From NCBI GenBank assembly GCA_903820565.1, contig CAIJHZ010000042.1:1-16809 (forward strand): 16,809 nucleotides of DNA, read 5' to 3'. Numbering within the stretch: the stretch's first letter is position 1; each line of letters starts with the position of its first letter. The notes beneath the pieces are model-generated. The model did not search any database and was not told the DNA's origin. It saw nothing but the letters and a program-made list of their open reading frames with translations. This document shows, piece after piece, positions 7,656-15,301 of this stretch. Made by a program: the position numbers and the translations under genes. The stretch is from an uncultured Actinomycetes bacterium. Its GTDB lineage: Bacteria; Actinomycetota; Actinomycetes; Nanopelagicales; Nanopelagicaceae.

Positions 7656-8605
7656 GCCATAGATTTCAAAGTGTCTGAAACCATTGTGTTGAGATCTCTA
7701 GTTGGCTCCCAATCAAGACGCGCTTTCGCTTTAGAAATATCTGCAATCAAAACAGCTGGGTCACCTGCTCGCCGCGCAGTATCAATAGAAGGAATTTGAT
7801 GTCCGATGGCGGTATTAGCCGCTGCTACAACTTCGCGGACTGAATATCCAGATCCACTTCCTAGGTTATAAATCTCGTGGGCGGAATCTTTCAAGGAATG
7901 TAGAGCTTTAACATGTGCATCAATTAAATCGATTACATGCACGTAGTCACGGATACAGGTTCCATCTGCGGTTGGCCAATCTGTGCCAAAAATTTTAACC
8001 GGATTTTCTGTCGTGCTGCGCAAAACATTAGGGATTAGATGTGTCTCAGGGTTATGTCTTTCTGCGAGCCAGCCACGGTCTGTCTTTATTGCCCCGGCAA
8101 CATTGAAATAGCGTAGAGAAGCAGCGGACAATCCATGGGCCGCAGCTTCGGATGTGATCATCTGATCAATTGCTAGTTTTGTCGCACCATAAGGATTAGT
8201 TGGATTAGTCGGGGACGTCTCAAGAATTGGGAGCACTTCCGGTTCCCCATATGTGGCGGCAGATGATGAAAAGACTAATTTTGAAATTGATTGTTTGCGC
8301 ATTTCATCTAACAGGATACGAGTTCCACCAACATTGACTAAATGGTAGAGGTCGGGTTGCTTAACAGACTCTCCAACCAATGATTTACCGGCAAAGTGCA
8401 TAACCACTTGGCAATCAGCCAAAGAGTCGGCAACTTCATCCGAATTTAAGAGTGAACCTTGGATGAAACGCACGCCAGCCGGGACCGTATCGGCATGACC
8501 CATGCTGCAATCATCCAAAATTGAGATGTCGAACCCTTGATTTAATAACATTTCAACCGCTGTGGAACCGATATATCCGGTACCGCCAGTGACTAAAACG
8601 CGCAT
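7652..8605 (-). CDS. galE: UDP-glucose 4-epimerase
   Basis: NAD-dependent interconversion of UDP-galactose and UDP-glucose; an extended short-chain dehydrogenase. The N-terminal Rossmann motif is VLVTGGTGYIGS (residues 4-14). The catalytic region has SSSAATYG (113-120) and the Y139-x-x-x-K143 pair in NPYGATK. Substrate-domain landmarks follow: LRYFNVAGA, HLIPNVL, GTCIRDYVHVIDL and IYNLGSGSGYSVREVV. Length is 317 aa, slightly shorter than the E. coli enzyme but usual for actinobacteria. It overlaps galT by 1 nt (TAATG) and galK by 4 nt, making the three genes one translational unit. Besides galactose breakdown it may supply UDP-galactose for envelope glycans. Confidence 0.96.
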   Translation of the reverse strand: MRVLVTGGTGYIGSTAVEMLLNQGFDISILDDCSMGHADTVPAGVRFIQGSLLNSDEVADSLADCQVVMHFAGKSLVGESVKQPDLYHLVNVGGTRILLDEMRKQSISKLVFSSSAATYGEPEVLPILETSPTNPTNPYGATKLAIDQMITSEAAAHGLSAASLRYFNVAGAIKTDRGWLAERHNPETHLIPNVLRSTTENPVKIFGTDWPTADGTCIRDYVHVIDLIDAHVKALHSLKDSAHEIYNLGSGSGYSVREVVAAANTAIGHQIPSIDTARRAGDPAVLIADISKAKARLDWEPTRDLNTMVSDTLKSMA

Positions 8606-9717
8606 TACAAAATAACTTCGCGCAATTGTGCTGCAGACTGTTCAGGTCGCATGTCCATAATGAATGCACCCATTGCAGATTCAGAACCAGCTAAGTACTT
8701 CAATTTTCCTGGTGCTCGGCGCACACTTGTTATTTGCCAATGCAGTCGCATGACATCCCGACCTACTCGAACAGGCGCCTGATGCCATGCTGCAATGTAA
8801 GCCATTTCAATACCGAATACGCCATCCAGTCTGCGTGTGATTTCGAGTGCGATCGCTGGAAACGCATCACGATCTGCATCTGTTAATCCAGTGAGATCCG
8901 CAACCGGATTGAGAGGAGCAATATGAATTTCGAAGGGATACCTAGCCGCATATGGAACAAATGCAATCCAACGATCATTACGGGCGATAATACGTTCTTC
9001 ATCGCGAATTTCACGTGCAATTATTTCATCAAATAAAACTTTGCCAGTCTGTTGCTTGTACTTAATGGCAGCAGCTAACATCTTTTCAACACGTGGAGGG
9101 ATATAGGAGTAGGCATAAATCTGGCCATGTGGATGCGAAAGCGTTACACCGATTTCCTCGCCGCGGTTTTCAAATGGGGCAATGTGTTCAATGTAATTTT
9201 CTTGTGAAAGCTCTGATGTTCGATCAATCCACGCTTCCAGCAAAGTGCGAACACGTTGCGGTGTTAGATCTTTAAAGGCGTTGCCATGTTCTGCGGTAAA
9301 GCAGATTACTTCACACTTTCCGGCTGCAGTTCCTAAATCAGTATCGGGCCCAACCATGTCAGGAAGAGCCCAATCACCAACTGGTGGGCGCAATGATGGA
9401 GATCGATTATCAAAGACAACAACTTCAAAATCTGATTCTGGAATTTCTGTAAGCAAATCACCAGTAGTAGGACACAAAGGACATAGCTCTTTTGGAGGCA
9501 AGAAAATTCGCCCCTGTCGGTGAGCTGCCATGGCTACCCACTCATTGACTAATGGATCTAGACGAAGCTCACCTATTTCTGGTTGATCTTCCTTAGGTCG
9601 AGCATCCACAGCATTTCGCGCCTGACCAGCAGTATCGTAGTAACGAATTGTTCGCCCATCGGCCATTTCGCGATCATTGCGGATGATGCCTGCTTTTAGT
9701 TTTTTACTCTCGCCCAT
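8605..9717 (-). CDS. galT: galactose-1-phosphate uridylyltransferase
   Basis: Transfers UMP between UDP-glucose and galactose-1-phosphate, the central Leloir reaction. The active-site motif SHPHGQIYAY is at residues 194-203, with H197 as the uridylylated nucleophile. By comparison with the E. coli enzyme, likely zinc ligands are C79 and C82 (ELCPLC), H144 (TAEHG) and H195. Other landmarks are VVFDNRSPSLRP, PFENRGEEIG, FVPYAARYPFEIHI and HWQITSVRRAPGKLKYLAGS. Length is 370 aa. The ATG at 9717 is preferred because residues before MADGRTIRYYD still align with the family's usual N-terminus; M18 is an alternative. It is the first gene of galTEK and diverges from aga across 20 bp. Confidence 0.95.
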   Translation of the reverse strand: MGESKKLKAGIIRNDREMADGRTIRYYDTAGQARNAVDARPKEDQPEIGELRLDPLVNEWVAMAAHRQGRIFLPPKELCPLCPTTGDLLTEIPESDFEVVVFDNRSPSLRPPVGDWALPDMVGPDTDLGTAAGKCEVICFTAEHGNAFKDLTPQRVRTLLEAWIDRTSELSQENYIEHIAPFENRGEEIGVTLSHPHGQIYAYSYIPPRVEKMLAAAIKYKQQTGKVLFDEIIAREIRDEERIIARNDRWIAFVPYAARYPFEIHIAPLNPVADLTGLTDADRDAFPAIALEITRRLDGVFGIEMAYIAAWHQAPVRVGRDVMRLHWQITSVRRAPGKLKYLAGSESAMGAFIMDMRPEQSAAQLREVIL

Positions 9718-9732
9718 AGTGTCGTTACTCTA
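9703..9732. promoter_or_regulatory. overlapping divergent promoters of aga (+) and galT (-)
   Basis: Toward aga: TTTACT at 9703-9708, a 17-bp spacer, then TACTCT at 9726-9731, ending 6 nt before the GTG start, which fits a leaderless mRNA. Toward galT: TAGAGT on the - strand at 9732-9727, 9 nt before the ATG at 9717; no clear -35 is seen on that side. The two -10 boxes overlap by five base pairs, so the two promoters can hardly be occupied at the same time. The aga -35 lies inside the galT coding region. Confidence 0.5.
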
Positions 9733-9737
9733 CCTTT

Positions 9738-11840
9738 GTGAGTAAGCAATCTGCACTATTGAGCAGCACTTCCTCTTCGCTGTTGCTTGAAGTAGTCGAT
9801 GGGGCCCTCGTTATTCAACATTGGGGTGCACCAGTATCTGGTGATCTCGCAGCAGTACAAACAGCGCTTCGGCCTTCAATTGCTAATAGCTCTTGGGATC
9901 AGCCACTTTTCCCTGGAGTCATGCGAGAAAGTTCTCGTGGTTTTTTGGGGCGCCCAACATTATCTGGGCATCGCAACGGAAAAGCGTGGTCGACAAAGTT
10001 TGAGGTAACAGATTTTCATCATCAGGCAAACCATGCTGCGGTAACACTTCGCGATTTTCACGCAGAACTCGAAGTGATTATTAACTTCGACCTAGATAGT
10101 AACGGTGTGCTTTTTCAAAGAGCGAGCGTTAAAAACTTAGCTGATAGTGCTTATTGTCTGAACGAATTTATACATTGGCTCCCTCTTCCGAAAGAGGCTA
10201 CACAAACTTTAGATTTTGCTGGTCGTTGGTCTAACGAACGCAATCCCCAACGTAAGGAAATTGCAACTGGTACTTGGGTACGCGAATCGCGCGAAGGCCG
10301 AAGTGGGCATAATTTTTCAATTGCTGACATTGCTTTAACTGCGCGCACTTCCTTTCAAGCAGGAGATGCATGGGCAACTAGTATCGCTTGGAGCGGAAAT
10401 TCACATTATTTAGTGGAAAAATTATTTGATGGTTCTCAATCAATAGGAGCTGGTGAATTACTGTTACCAGGAGAATTGATTCTGGATTCAGGTGAAGTCT
10501 ACGAAGCACCTGCACTGGTATCTGTTTTTTCTGCAGATGGCCTTGATGGTGTAAGTGCTGCCTATCATGCATACATTCGGGCACGGGATATTCATCCAAA
10601 GAGACCGCGTCCGCTTACCTTAAATATGTGGGAAGCTTTGTACTTTGATCACAATGAAGAAAAAATAAAGGCTTTAATTGATGTTGCAGCTGAGGTAGGC
10701 ATTGAGCGTGTTGTTCTGGATGATGGATGGTTCCACTTGCGCCGCGATGATCGTGCGGGGTTGGGGGATTGGGTCATTGATCCAGAAGTTTGGCCGAATG
10801 GTTTGTCTCCGATCATTAAGTACGTAAATGACAAGGGAATTGAATTTGGTTTGTGGTTTGAAGGAGAAATGGTTAATCCAGATTCTGATGTATATCGAGC
10901 GCATCCAGAATGGATTTTGCACCAAGCAGATCGAGTTCCACCTCTGTGGCGTCATCAGCAAGTTCTAGATCTTGGCCAAGAAGGAGCTTTCAACCATGTG
11001 TTGGAGCAAACTTCTGCAGTCTTGGCTGCTCACAATATTTCCTACATAAAATGGGATCACAATCGCGTGCTTGTTGATGCAGGCCACCTTGGTGTGGCAG
11101 GTGTTCATGGCCAAACACAAGCAATTTATCGTTTGTTTACAGAGTTAAAGAAGCGTCATCCAGGTCTTGAAATTGAATCCTGTGCATCTGGTGGAGCGCG
11201 TATCGACTTAGGTGTAATTGATCATGTGGATCGATTCTGGACGAGTGACAACAATGATGCGTTAGAACGTCAAACAATTCAGCGATGGACCATGCAAGTT
11301 ATTCCACCAGAACTTTTAGGAACGCATATTGGGCCTACGCATGGTCACCAAACAGGCCGTACCTTAGAACTATCTATGCGCGCTACGACAGCTCTATTTG
11401 GTCATGCAGGTATTGAATGGAACATCACTGAAGCGACAGCCGAGGAGCGAAAGCATTTAGCAACATGGGCTCAGTATTACAAAACCAATCGCGAATTGTT
11501 GCATGCAGGAAAAGTAGTCCGAGTTGATTACCCAGATTCGCATGGATATTTGTATGGTGTTGTCTCACATGATGATAGTCATGCAATTTTTGCTTATGTT
11601 CAATTGACGCCAACGACTTCTATTCATCCATCACCACTAAAGTTTCCAGGGCTACAAGAGACAGCGAACTATTCAATTAAAGCCGTTTACCCGGCAGGAA
11701 AGCCACGTTTTATGGTTATTGCACCGCCTGAATGGATGGAGGGAATAACAATGTCTGGATCTGCATTGGCAGCAATGGGAGTTACCGCCCCAATACTTGC
11801 TCCAGCAAACGCATTCTTGATCGAAATAACTAAGGCTTAA
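9738..11840 (+). CDS. aga: alpha-galactosidase, GH36 family
   Basis: Retaining alpha-1,6-galactosidase expected to release galactose from raffinose, melibiose or galactosylglycerol. The N-terminal ~290 residues are the beta-sandwich (GH36_N, with LFPGVMRESSRGFLGRPTLS). The TIM barrel follows, with NMWEALYFDHNEEK, VLDDGWFHLRRDD and GLWFEGEMVNPDSD. The nucleophile is D440 in YIKWDHNR. CASGGARIDLGVIDH and FWTSDNNDA follow, with acid/base D504. IGPTHGHQTGRT and a C-terminal beta domain complete it. Length is 700 aa, normal for the family. No signal peptide is seen, so it should act in the cytoplasm on imported oligosaccharide. The start is GTG at 9738, with a -10-like box 6 nt upstream and no Shine-Dalgarno. 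Divergence from galTEK supports a joint galactoside pathway. Confidence 0.94.
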   Translation: MSKQSALLSSTSSSLLLEVVDGALVIQHWGAPVSGDLAAVQTALRPSIANSSWDQPLFPGVMRESSRGFLGRPTLSGHRNGKAWSTKFEVTDFHHQANHAAVTLRDFHAELEVIINFDLDSNGVLFQRASVKNLADSAYCLNEFIHWLPLPKEATQTLDFAGRWSNERNPQRKEIATGTWVRESREGRSGHNFSIADIALTARTSFQAGDAWATSIAWSGNSHYLVEKLFDGSQSIGAGELLLPGELILDSGEVYEAPALVSVFSADGLDGVSAAYHAYIRARDIHPKRPRPLTLNMWEALYFDHNEEKIKALIDVAAEVGIERVVLDDGWFHLRRDDRAGLGDWVIDPEVWPNGLSPIIKYVNDKGIEFGLWFEGEMVNPDSDVYRAHPEWILHQADRVPPLWRHQQVLDLGQEGAFNHVLEQTSAVLAAHNISYIKWDHNRVLVDAGHLGVAGVHGQTQAIYRLFTELKKRHPGLEIESCASGGARIDLGVIDHVDRFWTSDNNDALERQTIQRWTMQVIPPELLGTHIGPTHGHQTGRTLELSMRATTALFGHAGIEWNITEATAEERKHLATWAQYYKTNRELLHAGKVVRVDYPDSHGYLYGVVSHDDSHAIFAYVQLTPTTSIHPSPLKFPGLQETANYSIKAVYPAGKPRFMVIAPPEWMEGITMSGSALAAMGVTAPILAPANAFLIEITKA

Positions 11841-13324
11841 TCAACCCAATTTAAAGTTCGCTCAACAGCTTTCTTCCACCCTGCATAACCAACTTCGCGT
11901 TGTTCTGCAGTACTTGTCGATACCCACCGACGAGATTGTTGTCGTTGCTGTCGCAGCTCATCAGTTGATGACCAAAATCCGACCGCTAAACCGGCTGCAT
12001 ATGCAGCACCTAGCGCTGTGGTTTCACCGATTAATGGACGAGTGATGTCGATTCCCATTACATCTGCTTGTAGTTGCATACAGAACGAGTTTGCTGTGAT
12101 TCCACCGTCAACGCGCATTTCCTTCATAGGAACACCGCTATCGGCAACCATTGCATCCATCACATCTCGTGTTTGATAACAAATTGCTTCGAGTGCGGCT
12201 CGCGCAAGATGCGCCTTAGTTGCTGCGCGAGTTAATCCAACAATTACTCCACGCGCATCACTGCGCCAATACGGAGCAAATAAACCTGAAAATGCCGGAA
12301 CAAAATAAACGCCGGCGGTATCTGCGACAGATGCAGCCAGAGCTTCAGTTTCAGCAGCATGTGTGATGATTCCTAATTGATCGCGAAGCCATTGGATTGC
12401 AGAACCGGTCACGGCAACAGATCCTTCGAGTGCGTAATGCGCCGGTGCATCACCAAGTTTGAAGCAAACCGTCGTTAGTAAGCCATTGTTAGAACGGACA
12501 ATTTCAGTGCCGGTATTAAGGAGCGCGAAGTTTCCAGTTCCATACGTTGTCTTTGATTCACCGCGCTCAAAGCACACCTGACCAACCATTGCAGCTTGCT
12601 GATCTCCTAAAATTCCGGCAATTGGTATTGCGGTTCCAAAGGGACCATGGGGATCAGTCAATCCATATATTTCAGAGGAAGATTTGATGACAGGTAATGT
12701 AGAACGCGAGATCCCGAAGATTGACAACAGATCCTCGTCCCAATCTAGAGTGTCAAGGTTCATTAATAATGTACGGCTTGCATTTGTCACATCAGTTGCG
12801 TGCACGCCCCCACGAACACCTCCAGACAAATTCCACAAGAGCCATGAATCGATAGTTCCAAACCGTGCATTTGAACCTTGCGCGGCAGGAACATTGCTTA
12901 GAAACCAGTTCATCTTGCTGCCGGCAAAGTATGGAGCGATAGTTAAGCCAGTCGTATAGCGGATCTTTTGCTGTTGAATATCTGACAATGATGCTAAGAA
13001 TTCAATAGTACGCGTGTCTTGCCAGACAATTGCATTAGATAAGGGTTGACCAGTTGTTATATCCCAGACCACAGTTGTTTCACGTTGGTTAGTTAGGCCA
13101 ATAGCAGCTAAATCTGAACCTAAAAGATTAGCTTGCTTTAGAGCGCCAGCAATAACTTCTTGCGCACGTTCCCAAATTTCCGCGGCATCATGTTCCACCC
13201 AACCAGCGCGCGGAAGAATTTGACGATGTTCTAGTTGATGTTGGCCAACAACCTGACCTGCGTGGTCAAAAATCATGAATCGAGTACTGCTAGTGCCCTG
13301 ATCCAAACTGCCGATGTATGACAC
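11837..13324 (-). CDS. glpK: glycerol kinase
   Basis: ATP-dependent phosphorylation of glycerol to glycerol-3-phosphate; FGGY-family carbohydrate kinase. The N-terminal phosphate loop is YIGSLDQGTSSTRFMIFD, with D8. NQRETTVVWD, NAIVWQDTRT and GTIDSWLLWNLSGG follow. The C-terminal half has ILGDQQAAMVGQ, TTYGTGNFALLNTGTE, VYFVPAFSGLFAPYWRSDAR and MRVDGGITANSF. Length is 495 aa, normal. The start is GTG at 13324-13322, supported by GAAGGGG about 9 nt upstream. It runs convergent to aga; the stop codons overlap in the TTAA at 11837-11840 with no room for a terminator. glpF and glpD are not in the window. Whether it has its own promoter or is read from the lysozyme gene 62 bp upstream is unclear. 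Confidence 0.97.
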   Translation of the reverse strand: MSYIGSLDQGTSSTRFMIFDHAGQVVGQHQLEHRQILPRAGWVEHDAAEIWERAQEVIAGALKQANLLGSDLAAIGLTNQRETTVVWDITTGQPLSNAIVWQDTRTIEFLASLSDIQQQKIRYTTGLTIAPYFAGSKMNWFLSNVPAAQGSNARFGTIDSWLLWNLSGGVRGGVHATDVTNASRTLLMNLDTLDWDEDLLSIFGISRSTLPVIKSSSEIYGLTDPHGPFGTAIPIAGILGDQQAAMVGQVCFERGESKTTYGTGNFALLNTGTEIVRSNNGLLTTVCFKLGDAPAHYALEGSVAVTGSAIQWLRDQLGIITHAAETEALAASVADTAGVYFVPAFSGLFAPYWRSDARGVIVGLTRAATKAHLARAALEAICYQTRDVMDAMVADSGVPMKEMRVDGGITANSFCMQLQADVMGIDITRPLIGETTALGAAYAAGLAVGFWSSTDELRQQRQQSRRWVSTSTAEQREVGYAGWKKAVERTLNWVD

Positions 13325-13386
13325 GCTGCATTACCCCTTCGAGTTAAGTAAGTCCTAGCGTACTCATTGGTTTCGCCAAAGCGAGG

Positions 13387-15006
13387 TTAGTTCTTAATCT
13401 GTCCCTTGCAACCATCAGTGGTTGGCTTCTTAGTTGAAGTCGGTGATGGTGTTGGCTTAGGAGTAGGTGTTGGGCCTTGCGCAACTGCAAAAGTGACTGG
13501 ATATGTTGATTCAGCATGAGTTCCAGAAACATCCTGGAACAAAACTTTGCCTGAATATTCCCCAGCTGAAATACCCCTAAGGGCAAGTGTCCACACACCA
13601 CTTGTTTCGCGCACAATTGTTTGAATTGGTTTAGTTTCAGGGGTCGTTAACTTATCAAAGACTAATTTTACGTTGCCAGTTACGACAGGGGACCCGCTTG
13701 GTCGAACTACGGTTACCTTAAAGGTAACTAATTTATTTGTGGTGCTTGCCGATTGATCTAACACTGTTAATACAGTTGGCTCTTGTATCGGCATTAGATC
13801 AACTGGTGTTGGTGTCCAGCTGCCGTTTGCCAATTCCAAGAAAGTACCAGGGGTTCCACGGAAAACATTTAAATCTAATCTGTTTCCAGGAACACCGTAC
13901 CTTGGAGCGATTCCACAGGACGAGTACTGCCAAACAGTCCATTGTGAGTCACAATTTTCGCCCGTCCAGGAATGAACATAACACCCGCCATTTTTTAAAC
14001 CTGGTTGATTAATCGGATTAGCAGGATCAATTGCGTACTGAGCAAGCCACAGTGGATATTGCGCAAGTTCTGCTGAACGATTCATTGACCCTTCTAAGAA
14101 ATTTGCATATGAATACAGAATTGGAGTACGTCCGGTTTTTTCTTTTAAGGAGGCAAGAAAAGTTGTTGCCCACAAGGTTACTGCGCTGCGAGTTGCATAT
14201 TTTTGGCAGGCACCGGAAGAGGAATAACGAACACATTTATTTTCAAGATCCAACGCGTATGGCAGATCTCGATCCGAGTAACCTCCCACTGAGGCTAAAC
14301 GCCACACAACTTTTTGTGCCTGAGCTAGTGCATCCTTTTTGACATCATCTGGATCTGAAACATCGGGCAAGACCGCATAATGGTAAAAACCTGTATAAAT
14401 ACCGGCGGCTTGTGCAGCGTGATAGTCCATGGCCGCATATTTAACAGAGAGCAGGTCAGCTGATTCGCGGGTGTCAGATGCTTTGATAAACACAAATCGA
14501 ATTCCGGCTTCATACATCTTTACAAAGTCAATCTGTTTATCGTTGGGATGCTGCCAACGACTTATGTCTGCACCATGAATACGGCCGCCAGGGCCCAATA
14601 AATCTATAAATTGAGCTGGGTCAGCAGTTGAAATCTCGGGTTGTTGTTTTACAGCGATCGTACGAATAGGGGAGTACAAACTCTTTCCAGACACAACAGA
14701 AACGGCGCGATAGCGAACCTTTGCATTAAGAGCTGTGGCGAGAGCTGTGACCTTCCAGGTTCCAACTTTGGTGACCTTTGTCGTAAATCGAGTTGTGGTC
14801 CACTGTCCATCAGATTCCACTTGAATTTTTATGATTGCGCCTGTTTTGTTTGGCTTTAGATTGCCATACAAAGTGAGCAAAGTTTCAGCAGCACTTGGGG
14901 TCTGCCTAACAGACATAGATAAAGAAGAAGTCGCTGCCATTGAGGCAGGTGCACCACTGATTGAAACCACTAAAGAAAGTGCAAGCAGGAAAATCTTTAT
15001 TCTCAT
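13387..15006 (-). CDS. exported GH25 lysozyme-like muramidase with beta domains and PT-rich tail
   Basis: A 539-aa predicted secreted peptidoglycan hydrolase. The signal peptide is residues 1-24, with likely cleavage after SMA. An immunoglobulin-like region (~26-120) is followed by the GH25 domain (~142-390). Its landmarks are HGADISRWQ with D147, IRFVFIKASDT, AGIYTGFYHYA, the catalytic DxE as D253 and E255 in YALDLEN, PLWLAQYA, VWQYSSCG, and NRLDLNVF with D378. GH25 enzymes cleave MurNAc-GlcNAc bonds. A second beta-rich region (~410-508) resembles bacterial Ig repeats. A Pro/Thr-rich tail with KPTTDGCKGQIKN ends the protein. Six cysteines after the signal peptide fit an extracellular location. 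The start overlaps the upstream 94-aa gene by 4 nt, so it belongs to the operon begun by the response regulator. Target, self wall or other cells, is unknown. Confidence 0.88.
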   Translation of the reverse strand: MRIKIFLLALSLVVSISGAPASMAATSSLSMSVRQTPSAAETLLTLYGNLKPNKTGAIIKIQVESDGQWTTTRFTTKVTKVGTWKVTALATALNAKVRYRAVSVVSGKSLYSPIRTIAVKQQPEISTADPAQFIDLLGPGGRIHGADISRWQHPNDKQIDFVKMYEAGIRFVFIKASDTRESADLLSVKYAAMDYHAAQAAGIYTGFYHYAVLPDVSDPDDVKKDALAQAQKVVWRLASVGGYSDRDLPYALDLENKCVRYSSSGACQKYATRSAVTLWATTFLASLKEKTGRTPILYSYANFLEGSMNRSAELAQYPLWLAQYAIDPANPINQPGLKNGGCYVHSWTGENCDSQWTVWQYSSCGIAPRYGVPGNRLDLNVFRGTPGTFLELANGSWTPTPVDLMPIQEPTVLTVLDQSASTTNKLVTFKVTVVRPSGSPVVTGNVKLVFDKLTTPETKPIQTIVRETSGVWTLALRGISAGEYSGKVLFQDVSGTHAESTYPVTFAVAQGPTPTPKPTPSPTSTKKPTTDGCKGQIKN

Positions 15007-15287
15007 CGTTCGATGATCTCAACATCTAGGCCAATAGTGGATTTGATTGCTGCAATTAAAGCAGACTTTAAATTAGGGCGAGTTTCTGAGTATTCATGTG
15101 ACGTTGCAAATTTCCGGCTATCTGAGAAATCTAAAGTCAGAATTCCATTCTCGTATGCACTCAATCGAGCATCAAAATATGCAATCCATGCGACGCGATT
15201 TTCTGACTCCAGAGCATCCAGAACCTGATTCCATTGCGCGCGAATCTGCACTAGCTCCATAGGCGTGAACTTTACCTGTGTCCGCAT
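15003..15287 (-). CDS. 94-aa protein resembling the DnaX tau C-terminal domain
   Basis: A small cytoplasmic protein with no signal peptide. Its pattern resembles the C-terminal domain of actinobacterial DNA polymerase III gamma/tau: QIRAQWNQVLDALESENRVA, then a short helix and strand (WIAYFDARLSAYENGILTLD), a basic segment, and a final amphipathic helix and strand (LKSALIAAIKSTIGLDVEII). In tau this domain contacts the polymerase; here it stands alone without the AAA+ part. This is recognition by pattern, not a search result. The start is ATG at 15287 or possibly ATG at 15260 (85 aa), which still keeps the whole match. It overlaps the lysozyme gene by 4 nt (ATGA) and follows the response regulator by 14 bp, so co-expression is likely. 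The function in this operon is unknown. Confidence 0.7.
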   Translation of the reverse strand: MRTQVKFTPMELVQIRAQWNQVLDALESENRVAWIAYFDARLSAYENGILTLDFSDSRKFATSHEYSETRPNLKSALIAAIKSTIGLDVEIIER

Positions 15288-15301
15288 TGAGAATAGGAAA
15301 G

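Noticed and set aside
13354..13385. Imperfect hairpin (TTGG/CCAA with outer CTC/GAG) between the lysozyme gene and glpK
   Set aside because: The stem is broken by mismatches and lacks a U-tract; it is too weak to call a terminator.
13344..13616. 90-codon - strand frame at the glpK/lysozyme junction
   Set aside because: It overlaps the PT-rich tail of the lysozyme gene in another frame; the L/H/Q-rich composition is typical of a shadow frame.
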